Origin: Polytrichum commune | Taxonomy: Eukaryota > Streptophyta > Polytrichopsida > Polytrichales > Polytrichaceae | Assembly: GCA_950295325.1 (NCBI GenBank) | Contig: OX485804.1 | Coordinates: 8,186,001-8,246,000, forward strand | Direction of reading: 5' to 3' | Length of the DNA stretch: 60,000 nucleotides | In this document: piece after piece, positions 1 through 11,392 of the stretch | Numbering within the stretch: the stretch's first letter is position 1 | Layout: every line of letters starts with the position of its first letter | The notes under the pieces: generated by a model | What the model was told of the DNA's origin: nothing | Database searches by the model: none | Seen by the model: the letters and a program-made list of their open reading frames with translations, nothing else | Position numbers and translations under genes: made by a program

Positions 1-340
1 GGACCCCCGGGCCGGGTGGGGCGCCGCGGGTGCCCGTTGAGCCCCCGGTTCTCGCTCGGTCCACCCGTGCCGTGCTAGGGCCGTTCACCTAAATCTACAA
101 CCTTTCTCTCTAAAATCTACGTATGTATCCAGAACCGTCCTCTCCTCTACCTATGCCATGATTTCCATCTGTCCGCAACCCGTAGATTCCAGGACATCGT
201 GCTGTCGTTTGTACAAGTGGAGCCCAGACTTTCCTCGTTCATCTACTCGGCAGCGTCTTTAGTATACATCTACGTATGTGTCCATATCCTTAAATCTACG
301 ATTTCGTAGATATCTTCACCTGTGCCCATGTCATGATAGC
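1..340. repeat. ATCTACG-rich segment, copy 1
   Basis: The heptamer ATCTACG, its complement CGTAGAT and close variants recur about seven times in both orientations (for example near 111-121, 181-187, 272-278 and 293-311, the last forming a short inverted repeat). A second segment with the same property lies at 5395-5770, and both share phrases such as 'tacaagtgg'. No reading frame is supported. The class of repeat is unknown. Confidence 0.45.
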
Positions 341-1173
341 CACAGGAAGCCGTTTTCAAGGGCTAGAATATGCATCTGGGAACATATCATTTGATAATAT
401 GCCAACTTTTTAAAGATAAGATTATGTATTGAATATAAATGCATCTTCTATTAACGGGACTCCACAACAAGACTTTGAGAATGTTTATTATTGTTCCGGT
501 TGGGATAAGAATTCAAGATGGAGTGTGAATCTTATGGGAACCAAAGACATACGTGTATGATAACTTATTGCCGGGCTATGTTGTTGCCCACCTCGACATG
601 GATGGGTCTTCAATGGTTACTTGTTCTCCTCACTACAATAGTCCATTTCTCATAGGATGCGAACACACGTGATTCGTACAAGATGGTGAGCAAATTCAAA
701 TAAGTTGAGGATGTAGCTATTTTCATCATAAGTCGTGGGGTTCATATGAATATCTTATACATTATCAAACTGAAGATTCTCATGAGCTTAGAATAATTAT
801 CATATATTGTGCACACAATCCCTATCTCTTTTACACGCACACCTTTGTGGTATCCGTTTTTGGAGCCACTCTATTCCACACACCGTTCAAATATGTGTTT
901 CGTATTAAGAAGAGTAACTCAACAAGGGTTGTATACCTTAATCTTACCCTTCCATTGTGATTCGACCCCTAATCGATTCCATCATGTCGCATCGTCATTG
1001 ATACAAGTGGAACCATATTTTCCTCCGTTCACTTAGTAGCCCACAAGTTGCAACAACTTTCCATGCATTCCCATTGTTGGTCAATTCGTATTCTATACGC
1101 CCCCCCCCCCCCTAAAAGATGACCACACATGCATGTGTCCTTTGTTTTCATGAGTGCAAGCAATGTAAGGAGG
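341..1173. other. intergenic, no gene recognised
   Basis: No convincing coding frame. A run of 13 C occupies 1100-1112. The stretch near 830-900 shares short phrases (CACGTGTCTTT-like, followed by 'ggtatccg') with 27120-27180, 44700-44790 and 59340-59435, so part of it is dispersed repeat. Confidence 0.5.
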
Positions 1174-1415
1174 GGTGAGAGAGGGATTTGTTGCATATGA
1201 ACGTACATGTCATCCATCCATGTTGAAAACATGCCAGCTTTTTGGGTTTGTGGTAAACCCGTTTTAAATGTCTATCGTTGGAGTGAATCAAGGTCTTGGA
1301 ACTTAATTCCAATGTCAAACTACTTAAACCTATTTATAAGCGACCCTCGTACGACCTTCAGCTAACCTACATACAAGTCCATGACCTTTACGTTGGATGA
1401 ATGAGAGGTGCACGA
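1174..1415. mobile_element. MITE, GAGCGTACCTCTCATTC family (degraded copy)
   Basis: The left end has GAGGGATTTGTTGCATATGA followed by a diverged GTACATGTCATCCATCC. The right end near 1390-1412 has the complement-type TTGGATGAATGAGAGGTGC. The same inverted ends occur at 4614-4830 and 25632-26786. No coding capacity. Confidence 0.5.
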
Positions 1416-4400
1416 ATTCCCAGCCGCTACAACGCAAAAACCACAAGCACGCCATTGTGATCATTTTAAACTCATTGTGTTTACATACCTATATTAATCC
1501 CATATAAAACTCTCAACATTTCCTCATGTGTGGGTTTTTTAATTCTTTACTATGGAATATTTGAAATAAGATGGAAATTCCATATTACTAAGCATCAATT
1601 GATAAATGAGGATAGTATTAGCTAGATTGTTTGTTTTGATTGCAACATAATTAGTACGCACATGTGATTTACAAGTAAATATGCTCATACAACTCTAGCA
1701 AGTTACATTTTTGGACTAAGTCTTGCTCCAGTTTCACTCAAATATGAGTTGAAGACACAATATGACATTCTATGAGGGAAAATGACATGGTGGAACATCT
1801 ATCGAGAGGAACTGTCAACATTGAGAGTAAGGTAGATGGGTGTTGAAAGGTTGCTTCTTTTAACTACCACAGTCTCCTAGGATATGAAACACACATATAG
1901 TACAAGATGATTATTAGCAAAACAAAGTTAAGCATGTTGCCACTTTCCCATAGGCTCATTTATTCTATATAACCACGAGCACGCAAATATAGGACACGAT
2001 GATTTGTTGCTTGGTTTTGAAACTTACTACTATAAACTATCGCACTTACTAAATGGTCGATGAAAGTGCATTACATCTAGTGCCACATACCTCCGACACT
2101 ACGATGCACGTTCAACAAGAGATATTAAAGGTAGTCGTGCTTAACTTGTTTACCTAACTTGATTGAACCCCCACATTTGAGTGGCATGTGGTTTGATGTG
2201 GTTGCAAAAAACAGATATCAAAAAGACACGTCTTCACAAAAGATGGGATTGTGTGCTCAAAATATGATAGCCATTGTAGATTCAATAGTTAACACAGTTG
2301 AGGGGAGCCTATGCAACCATTTCACGAATACGAGAAGCCTCATTCTAATAATGAACAAGATATTCATATGAACTACAAAAGTCACAAGAAAAGTGACTAC
2401 AACCTCAATTTGACTTCATTAACAATCTTGTACTAAAACACATGTTTCATATCCTAGGAAATGTGTCGTCGGAAAATGTAACCATTCAAGATCCATCTAC
2501 CTTAGTACTAACTTTACCCCCCCCCCCCCCCTCCTTTCTTTGAGTCCTATCTCCCTCCAAAACACTTATTTACACATTTCCCTCTTGGAAACCACTTGAT
2601 GTCATGCATGAGAGCAAATAGGGTGAGCCAATCCAAAACAAATCCCTCATGCATCTACAAAAAGACATGTTATCATCGTCTCTCATCCATAAATAGGAAG
2701 TGCTCAACAGTGAAGATGGTCGAACAACATTTTGCTATTCATAGGCAACAGTCATCTCCTTTCACAATTTCTCGAGTGCTTTCCTTCCCTTTCCTTGTCA
2801 CCTTGAGTACGATTTCAAGGCCGCCTTTACCGGGGTCATTGGTGGGGTCGGAGAGGGTAAAGTGTGAAAAACTTGTCCCCCAAGCTGAAGGCACGGACTA
2901 AATCAACACTTCGGGAGCACACCTTCACTAGGTTTCGTGATTCTTTAATCCGGCCGGGCGACTATATATAACCATGGAATGTGGAGTTTTGACAAAGACT
3001 CCAAATTAGTTCATAGGGACCCCGTGTCACTGAGAGGCGTTGTGAACGTCTCCCATGTGATCAAGGCTAGGAAGATCGCGGCTGTCGATTGCGATCCGAC
3101 CGTTCTAAAGGCTCCTATGTTGCCCTAGTTCCTGGCTTTTCTTCCCCTTGGGTGGAGCTTGAAAAAACTTCACGTTGGATGAAATCTCCACCTCCATCCA
3201 CTCGCGAATATGGGATGACTCCGTTGGGAACTTAAGGTTCAACACTTTGGGAACCTTCAAAATCCCACACAAATGCTCTCATATGATGGGACGAACAATC
3301 AACCCCTTCATCTTGTAAACATTGATTTTCCATCCGCCAACATTTCATCCGTCATAATCTTTTCCCGAGTTGCCCGAGCAGTTTCATAGATTGTAGGATG
3401 GGTCTATGTGAATGGATGGCTTAGATGTGGCTTACCCACGATCACACACCCTCCATTTCACAGTGCCTCAGTTACATGAATAGGGACCTGTTGGAGGGGG
3501 GGGGGAGTGCATCTAATGCTCGAGTTAATCACAAAATGAGATTAATGCATATTCATGTCTACTTGAGCATGTCTATGCCTAAAGTCGATTTCCATGTCAC
3601 GCTTCAAAAGGTTGGTAGATTAAAGGTAACATGCTAACGAGAGTTTCTTAGCAACACTTTATGCCTCAACACTTTGAATGATGGAATGGTCAATCGCATG
3701 CGGGATGCCACAACCAATATGGTTATGACACACCGTTTTTATTTTGTTTCCCATCAAATCTCAATGAAGGTATTGAGGTAATCTTGAACCTAGACATGGG
3801 TCCACTTTCATGAAAGCATATAACCCTATGATGCAACAATATGCAATAAGTTACTAAGTTTTCCCCCTTGACTTGACTCTACTACATCCATGTAAGCCAT
3901 TTTGTCAAAGTAGAGGAGGAGGGTGCCCCGTTTAGCCTAATTTTACTTTTCTATGTCGATCCTATCTCCAAATTGGCGTTAACTACATTGACGAAGAGTC
4001 AAATTTATCCATAACATTATTAACATGCTTTAACTATATGGGTTACGGTAGTGGGGAATGTGAAGGCAACATGACATTACCTATTAGGCACGGTAATACT
4101 AGAATCACATGTTGCTAGTGATAAAAAGGAAACACTTCCGGAAGACTTCATAATGTTATAGAGGCACTATCCACTCAACCCTACCCAAAACTTGTCATCT
4201 TTGCAACAAACTCCAAACCATTTTTCCTCGATGCAAGTTCACACAATGGATGCAATGAACCGGGTAAAAGTTATGGTGACAAAAACCTTGGGTGGAAGTC
4301 ATAGGCCAACTATAACAATCTTCTCACAACAACAAATTAGCTTCTAAAAGCTCGGACATGGAAATGTCTTCTTCAGTTGGGTTGGTGGGAATAGCTTAAA

Positions 4401-4500
4401 ATTTACATCTTCAAGTCAACCATGTCACTTGTCATGTAGGGTTGGGGCTAATGCATGTGATTGGTGGACACGTCATTGTTCAACTATTATTAGCTGATGA
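1416..4500. other. intergenic, no gene recognised
   Basis: Only short unrelated open frames. Contains C15 at 2517-2531 and G10 at 3496-3505. Around 2215-2420 there is a segment similar to 22110-22280 and 40060-40260 (shared phrases 'gacacgt', 'tgtgctcaaa'), so it is a dispersed repeat of unknown class. Confidence 0.45.
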
Positions 4501-4501
4501 T

Positions 4502-4526
4502 ATAATAATAATAATAATAATAATAT
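4502..4526. repeat. (TAA)n microsatellite
   Basis: About eight uninterrupted TAA/ATA units. Confidence 0.9.
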
Positions 4527-4613
4527 CCATACATTGCTTCACCTGAATTTTCCAACATGAATTCGTCAGTGCAATGTTTTTATGTGAGAATAAACAATGC
4601 TTTCACTAGGGAC

Positions 4614-4808
4614 AAGTGGAAGAGGGAATCATTGCATACGAGCGTACCTTTCATCCATCCAACATAAAGGTTTGTGGCCAATTCATCCAAGGGGACTTAG
4701 ACTAGACTAATTGAGGTCTTTAAAACTAATTCCGATGTGAAATTGACTAAACGCAACAACATATGGTTTACATAGTATTTCAAGGCTTTTATGTTGGACG
4801 AATGAGAG

Positions 4809-4830
<22 letters not shown>
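4614..4830. mobile_element. MITE, GAGCGTACCTCTCATTC family
   Basis: The left end carries GAGCGTACCTTTCATCCATC. The right end near 4785-4815 carries its inverted counterpart TTATGTTGGACGAATGAGAG. About 215 bp, non-coding. The right end runs directly into a CT microsatellite. Confidence 0.6.

Positions 4831-4849
<19 letters not shown>
4813..4849. repeat. (CT)n microsatellite
   Basis: Eighteen CT units without interruption. Confidence 0.95.
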
Positions 4850-4851
<2 letters not shown>

Positions 4852-4865
4852 GGAGAGGGGCCTTA

Positions 4866-5284
4866 GGGGTTGTTTACATCATGGACCACGAAGTTGTCCC
4901 ATGTCAGAGGCCATTTTTTCATGGTCACACTTCCATTGTGATTTCTAAAAAATGCATTTTGATAGCCTTTGGCCCCCCATACTAGATGTGAATTGGATGT
5001 GGATCAAGAGAAGTGACCATGCACCAAAGAATGAATGTGTTGGTTTTTTTAGTATATTTCAAAAAGGACAATTTTGGGATTTTTCTTCATGTTTGACCTT
5101 CTCCCCGTCTCTTTCCCTTCTTTACTCGTACTTATGGAAACGATTGCCCAAAAGAAGTGATTAAAAAAATATGAAAACAACATTTCTCTGCCATGATGCC
5201 CAAACATTCGTAACTAGAGAACCTCTTTTGCCCCTCCACTACAAAACCCTTTGAAACCCTTTGGTCCATGATGTAAACAACCCC
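4866..5284. mobile_element. PIF/Harbinger-like MITE with TTA target duplication
   Basis: Terminal inverted repeats begin GGGGTTGTTTACATCATGG on the left and end with its complement on the right. The 419-bp element is flanked by TTA at 4863-4865 and TTA at 5285-5287. A 3-bp TTA/TAA duplication is the known signature of PIF/Harbinger (Tourist) elements. The same family occurs at 37255-37806. No transposase frame is visible. Confidence 0.8.
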
Positions 5285-5324
5285 TTAATGTTGGGCAGTT
5301 GTCTCACTACTAATAATAGTAGTT

Positions 5325-5347
5325 ATAATAATAATAATAATAATAAT
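5325..5347. repeat. (TAA)n microsatellite
   Basis: About seven TAA units following a degenerate TAATAATAG stretch. Confidence 0.9.
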
Positions 5348-5394
5348 CTGTAGACCACGGATGAATGAGGTGGATGAAAATGCAGGAGCCCAGG

Positions 5395-5770
5395 CCCCTG
5401 TACTCACTATTCGTCGACTCAGCAGCTGGCAAATCTACGCAGGCTCCTAGACGTAGCTTCCTTAATCTACGACCAGACTCAAAACTCTTGGGCCCCGTCG
5501 TTGGTACAAGTGGGTGCCACTTTTTCCTCTAAATCTCCGTTATAGCTAGAATCAAGGCACCACATGGGGACAAAATCTACCGCCTCGCAGATTTTCTTTC
5601 TCCCCTCTAGATGCATGGGGCCAGTACCCTAGCATGGCCCCACGTGGAGGTATGGCGCCCCATTTCAGACAGGTAGGCATCTATCTATCCCGCCGCCCTC
5701 ATATCTACGAAAAGGGTACATTTCTCAGACCCTCCCAGGCGGGTAGGATTTCCATCCACACTCGTAGATT
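5395..5770. repeat. ATCTACG-rich segment, copy 2
   Basis: At least eight ATCTACG, CGTAGAT or one-mismatch variants in mixed orientation (for example 5434, 5473, 5701 and 5765), as in the first 340 bases. No gene seen. Confidence 0.45.
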
Positions 5771-5904
5771 CTGAGTGGGTACAATGTTATCCCAACCCTC
5801 GCTCACTCACTCGCCCACTTCGCCTCTTCCTGCCACGTCACATCGTACGGTTCTCGGCAGTCAACTGCCCGTCAGTCCGGGCAGCCTGGCGGAAATGCGG
5901 GGCA

Positions 5905-6425
5905 GATGGGCTAAATTCCGGTCCCCCGTGTATTTTTGGGCAGGCCTTTAAGAAACGGTGCAAATTTTTGGATTGGGTCCCAAAAATATTTCCCTATTTT
6001 TTTTTAAATTTTAAAAGTTTTTTTTGCTGTTGGGGACAGCAGGATCACGATGACTCCTTTCGGTGGGGCCCGCTAATCTTAACCCGGGTATAAATTAAAT
6101 GTAAAAAGTGACAACCGAATCCCGTTTCGTAACCACTTACCAAGAGGGTAATACTAAGAACATGTCCCTTTATAGGTCGGTAGCGGAAATAATGAGCTCG
6201 TTAACTAAATTCCGGCCGCTCATGTATTCTGGGGGGGGGGGGGGGGGGCTTTTAAGAAACGGTGCAAAATCTTCTTGGACCGGGTCCCACAATGTTCCCA
6301 AAATTTTGTTGTTGGGGAGAGGAAGATCGTGATGACTCCTTCTAGTTGGGCCCACCGATCTTTGTCCAATGAGTATAGTGAGAAAACTAGATTCCATTTC
6401 ACAGCACCTACCAAGGGGGTAGAGG
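5905..6425. repeat. old direct duplication, two ~230-bp copies
   Basis: Copy one (about 5905-6155) and copy two (about 6205-6425) share in the same order: CTAAATTCCGG, AAGAAACGGTGCAAA, GGGTCCCA, a GTTGGGGA block, CGATGACTCCTT, GGGCCC and ACCAAG-GGGTA. The period is about 290 bp. A run of 18 G at 6231-6248 lies in copy two, where copy one has a shorter G-rich phrase. Non-coding. Confidence 0.7.
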
Positions 6426-6668
6426 AAAGAAAAGAAAAGAAACATAACATGTTCCATGTAGGTTGGTTGTTGATTCATCTTAGTTTCGTCTCACGATCCT
6501 CATTTGGGGATTTGTTCCTGTTTCAAGGGCTGAATGGGCTAGAAGTATTGATTCATGGGCTCTACAGTAGTTATTAACGCTTTCACCTCCCCATCAATAG
6601 GTGTTGTGAACATTCACATGTGAAAATCTACCCCCTCATAAATCGGTACACTGACTATGATGTTTCGT

Positions 6669-6849
6669 GTCGCTTATTATTTGGAGTTACACAATGCTAC
6701 ATTTTTTTTAATTGTCAATGTGAATTTATATCAAATAACAATGTTTATATTCGAAAATGCTCAAACAACCAATTTGACCTTTGTTGGCAAAAAGTGGGAT
6801 ATATTACAACAATGGTTATAGCATTGTGTAACTCCAAATAATAAGTGAC
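6669..6849. mobile_element. MITE, TTAGTGTCACTTATTATTTGG family
   Basis: Near-perfect terminal inverted repeats of about 30 bp. The left begins GTCGCTTATTATTTGGAGTT; the right, read on the other strand, begins GTCACTTATTATTTGGAGTT. Both continue ACACAATGCTA. Length is 181 bp. Relatives lie at 8100-8300, 20464-20642, 22688-22893 and 28667-28888. Confidence 0.85.
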
Positions 6850-8099
6850 TATGTATACAATAGTTAGTGTTGTTGATTCCATCCTAACCACGCATTGCTG
6901 AACGCATTTGGGATATCTAATGTCAATTCGGGAGTTGAATCAACAAATAGGAGAAGAAGAAAAACAAGTTCACCTTAGGTCATTGTGTTTCATCCTAGGT
7001 GAGATTGGTGGGGACCATTTGAAAAAGCAAGACAACTACATGCACCAATTAGTCTTACCAACTCAGTCTGGGTCCATAATGTTCTAGCCCTTTGCACCAC
7101 TTTAATATGCCCCTTTACCATTATGGAGTGGTGGGGAACGGTGTAGCGACGTTGAAGCGATGGCGACCACCACCACCATGTTGTCTGTTGCAAATAGATT
7201 AGTGTGGATTACCATTTAGAGTTACACATTCCTACAACTATCTATCACGATAAATATTTTATGTCATGTCCCTTGATGTATATATTGCATTGATTAGAGT
7301 GGGTAACAGTGGCCACACTAGTAACAAGGGAATCCACGTCAAATACATCAGGGATAATATTGTGGGTGTATAGTATTTACCAATTCACAATTATATAACA
7401 CCGGAGGTCCAAGAGACACATGTTGAAATTTCTCGCAAATCTTGGTCGTTTTCCTTATTAAAATATAATAAAAAAACCCTGTAGAGCTTCTCATGCTCTC
7501 TCTGAAGACACCAAGATTACCCGTCCTAGCACTTAGATGTTTGACTGCATTGACCATTTATAAAATAGTTGCATATGCTTCAAGAAACACACGCATATTG
7601 ATTGTAGATGTTCTCCCCCTTGATTCTTGGACTTAGGAAGTGAATTTGTGCTCGTTGGATTTAAATTCTTAGTTTCTTTCGATTGATGCCTTACCCTCGA
7701 TTAGAAGTGAAAGATGGAGAACATAGCGAGTGGTTGAAGATGCAAGTGTAACTAGCATTGCACGACGACTTTATGCGTGATGGTGTATATTGTGAGCCAC
7801 ACATAGAGATGTGAAAGGTAAGTCACATTGTACATATGCCCACTACATTTACCAGAAAAGTGTAAATGTATGTTTAATTAGAGCAAAAAAACCGAAAGCA
7901 TCAAATTTATAACAACATGTGACTCCAAATCGTAACCCACGGCAATAAGACAAATTGGTGAGCATAGGTAGGGTATTTATTAGTGTCACATATCATTGGA
8001 GCTTACACAATGCGATTGGTGTACCTTGGAATGTAGTTTCTACCAAGTATAGCCATTCATGTTTTTTTATAATGTCCGGATAATCCACACCAATATACC
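6850..8099. other. intergenic with fragmentary MITE ends
   Basis: No gene recognised. Isolated ends of the preceding MITE family occur near 7205-7235, 7915-7945 and 7980-8015, without a clear partner, so these are probably truncated copies. Confidence 0.45.
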
Positions 8100-8300
8100 T
8101 ACCTATTACTGTAGGTTACTATTTGGAATCATGTGTTGCTATAACTGTGTTGCGAGAGTATCATTTCTAACCAAGTAAGTTACATCACGCTCCTTGACGT
8201 GCATACTATTTCTTATATTACGTGAGGAAACGAACATAGTGCATCTTAAAACGCTACTGCAACATGTCAACTCCAAATGGTAACCCACACTACCGATTAA
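8100..8300. mobile_element. MITE, diverged TTACTATTTGG family copy
   Basis: The left end has GTAGGTTACTATTTGGAATC. The right end has the inverted CAACTCCAAATGGTAACCC. About 190-200 bp, no coding capacity. Confidence 0.65.
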
Positions 8301-8987
8301 TGTTGGTATAGTCGACTTACCACTACCAACAGACGCATAACCACTATTAGATTTCCATATACACCAACTAGTGAACTGATAAGTAGGATGAAAAAAAATG
8401 AAAAAAATGAAAAAATGAAAAAAAAAAAAAAAAATGCCAACGGAAGCTAAGGAACTATACCCAACTGATAAGTGCCCATAGGCACCTGGCTAGTCTGGTT
8501 ATTATAGTGCCCATCCCGAGAGGGGTTAGTAGTCCTACACCACTAGTATTATACCCTGAGGGCAAAATACCAAGGGTGGGTCGAACGTTCATTCCAATCA
8601 CGCTGATCGCAGGGTCAACGTTTCTTCTCTCTTCTCTCTAGTATAGTTGACCTTTGTTGGTAGCAAACACAAATGTATATAAGAATAGGCAATGTTTTGC
8701 AATTTCAAATAGTGAGTGGCATTAAACACCATAAATGATGTAACCTTGGCAAGCTTGCAATGGCCATGGCCAGAGAGCTTGTGCTTTGACCTAGGCCATC
8801 ATCAATCTTACCGTAGTAGAGGATTTCTCTTAACAATCTCCTTGCATATATTTGTGGTTAATTCATTCCAATTGGGTCTCACTCGAATAATTTGGCGTCA
8901 CTATGCTGAATCTGAAGTTTGAATCAGCTTAAACAAGTGGATTTCGTTTCATGTTAGTGTACTCGTCTATCTTTTCACTTGAAACAA
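8301..8987. other. intergenic, no gene recognised
   Basis: Contains an A-rich low-complexity patch at about 8390-8435 (A-runs broken by ATG). No supported gene or repeat otherwise. Confidence 0.45.
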
Positions 8988-9489
8988 GGGCCACTTCACA
9001 CACAAACCAAGAGCCGTGACCAAGGAAAATTGTGAGAGCCCAAAAGAAAGTGTTTGAAGGCCGTCCCAAGACACCTCCAAAGTCATGTAGTGTGGTCATG
9101 GACCCTCAAGTGTGGTGTGAAGTCATATGTGACTGGGCCCTCAACCAAATGCTATTTCAATGAATTTCTATTCACGCAGGTCCTCACACATGATAAAATA
9201 GAATAAGTCAATGGTTGTGAACGTTCGGAGTGCCATGGTCTCCCGGATTTTGTATCAGGCCTACCTCCAAGAGGTGGTTTTTGAAAATAGATTGAGTGAC
9301 CATGAAACATGATCCATTCGATGCCATGTAGGAATCCATGTAGGCTTTACATCCATCTCGCATTCACATACTCCGTTGGTCCTTCAAGTGTAGTGTGAAG
9401 CGAACTTGAACCAACTATGTCTTTTCCACCAATGGGTGTGCTTGAAGTGTAATGGTCACGGGCTCTCGGTCTCATGTGTGAAGTGGCCC
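8988..9489. mobile_element. MITE, GGGCCACTTCACACA family, copy 1
   Basis: Inverted ends GGGCCACTTCACACA / TGTGTGAAGTGGCCC delimit 502 bp. The right side is followed by TAA and the left preceded by CAA. That is close to the 3-bp TAA/TTA duplication of PIF/Harbinger elements. Other copies lie at 15093-15591 and 19368-20136. Internal sequence is homologous among the three and non-coding. Confidence 0.8.
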
Positions 9490-9889
9490 TAAGATTGGTG
9501 AGGACCCAACTCAAAGAGCATAACATCTAGTCTTGGAACTCGGTGTGGTGGTGTTGGGACTCCTACAATTTTGCAAAATCAACAAAGGACTAGGTAATCA
9601 ATTTCTTTAGCTATATGCCCACCAACCTTACAAAGGTTTTGAGCACCTCATAATATATGCTCCCCCCCCCCCTAGATTTGTGGTTCAATCCATCCCCACT
9701 ATACTATATCGGGATTTCTAATCCTAATTTTGGAGACTATTCATCTTCTAAATTAGATTGATCTATTATAGTGTAGTTAATGGAGTTTTCCACTTTGGTA
9801 AATTAGTGGGGGTCCTTCGACTAGACCATTGCTAGACACCCACCTCTTTGAGTTGAGCTCCCACCATTGCATCGTTTATGGTACACAAT
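9490..9889. other. intergenic, no gene recognised
   Basis: Nothing recognisable apart from a C11 run at 9662-9672. Confidence 0.5.
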
Positions 9890-10392
9890 GTCACACACAT
9901 AATAATGTCACTTACCATATTATGAGGCATATGACAAGTTACACTAATGGTCAACAACTTGACCATTAGTGTCACCTCGTGACACTGGTGTTCAAGTGCG
10001 CTTACTAATATCTTGGCATGAGTGACATGTTTAATAATGTTATGAGGTGTATGCCTATGTTACACAATGCTCTAGAAGCTCGCTGAAGTGTACAAATGAC
10101 ACTTGGGACTAGTATGCTAAAAAACACTCTCCTCTTGCATACTAAAATGTATACACATTACACTTACCATTAGTATGCTCAATAATGTCCTCCTCTTGTA
10201 CACTAAAACACAAAACTATCATCCCAAGTATCCCAATGTGCTACGCTAAATGCCACATTTTAAGTATTTCTTACTTTAAAAGTTACTTATGTTGATGAAG
10301 AGTATCATATTGGCAATTAGTGGACATGACACTTTGATACCTTTAGGCATCTATATTAGGCCCTTTGTAAATAGTGTACATGACAATACATA
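9890..10392 (+). mobile_element. non-autonomous DNA element, TTAGTGTCAC-ended family, copy A
   Basis: About 500 bp homologous to 20990-21498 (inverted), 27957-29065, 52091-53177 (inverted) and 53566-54257 (inverted). In this copy both ends are degraded relative to GGTA(C/T)TTAGTGTCACAT. The interior shares diagnostic phrases such as CCCAATGTGCTACGCTAAAT and TATGAGGTGTATGCCTATGT. No coding capacity. The strand given is an arbitrary reference orientation. Confidence 0.7.
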
Positions 10393-10419
10393 TCATAAAT
10401 GTGTAAACTGAGGTAAAGA

Positions 10420-10430
10420 GGGGGGGGGGG
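10420..10430. repeat. G11 tract
   Basis: Eleven consecutive G. One of nine C or G runs of at least 10 in the window. Confidence 0.9.
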
Positions 10431-10533
10431 TTCATTAAGGGTTCAATAAAAATAGGACCCTCATAGTTTTTTGTTTGTTCATCTCACGTGAGTCCCCCTC
10501 CCTAATTCAAAGAATAAACATACATGCTATAAT

Positions 10534-11258
10534 ATGACCCTCCTTTTTGAATATGACATGTTTTGGAAACGAGAAAACCATCATATTATTGAGGTCTCAG
10601 ATTTTCAACGATACAACAACTCGGATCTCTTTATCATAATAACAAGGTACTTTGTGAAAACACACATTAGATAGTTTGCCACATATATAAAATAAAAACA
10701 GTTCTTTCAAATATCTTTATACATATGCAAATCTCCCATATGAAATCTATGTGGACTTGAAGAAGGAATCAATAGTGCATTGACATTGCCACTTCAAAGT
10801 AGCGACATATATGTTATGGAGCTTCTTCGATACGACTTGGAAATTTCATTACGTTTGCAGGAGTAAAATAAAAATTGAGCAAAACCACCACCGAATGATT
10901 CGTTATTTCAATCGCTTTCCAACAATATGTAGATTAAAAAAAAGATTGAAGCATAGTTGACCTTAGAATGTGCAAAAGTAGATCGTTCTTTTGAAATAAA
11001 CTTTTAAAACTCAATGACCTTTAAACAATCATAACTCTCCCAATACCACTCATAATTGAGCAAACTACGTACCACCAAAAGAAGCGCAATTTCAACATCT
11101 TTTCAACAATATGTAGATGAGGAAGATCAGATAAGAGCTAACTTCATAACATGTAATATAGAGGTAGATTTTAATTAGAATGTTTGGTTTACAAAATTTG
11201 TGTCATTATATATTGAGGTTGTTGTATGATCGAAAGCTGTATTAAAGAGGTAAGACTT
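10534..11258 (-). mobile_element. pogo/Tigger-like element, short deletion derivative
   Basis: Outer ends are diverged forms of CAGTCCTACCTCTTTAATA, the inverted end seen at 33466 and 34458; the right end reads TATTAAAGAGGTAAGACT. The left interior (10745-10870) is homologous to the transposase C-terminal region of the 33466-34458 copy but is interrupted. The right interior matches the subterminal region there ('tttggtttacaaaatttgtgtcat'-type). About 725 bp, not capable of producing a transposase. Confidence 0.75.
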
Positions 11259-11392
11259 TACTAAGGACCACATTTGTGACCCCGGACACAAAAGGGTTGG
11301 GGTTTTCCAGAATAGCAAGCCACCTGGAATGATGTTCCAATGGGTTTAATTTCCTTCGTTGCTAGAGTTTCCTAGTACTACGTACTAACTTA

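Noticed and set aside
2940-3140. A plus-strand frame reading SLRGVVNVSHVIKARKIAAV, with faint resemblance to the L7Ae-type core of ribosomal protein eL8.
   Set aside because: Only a few scattered matches, no flanking similarity, and stops on both sides. It could not be supported as a pseudogene.
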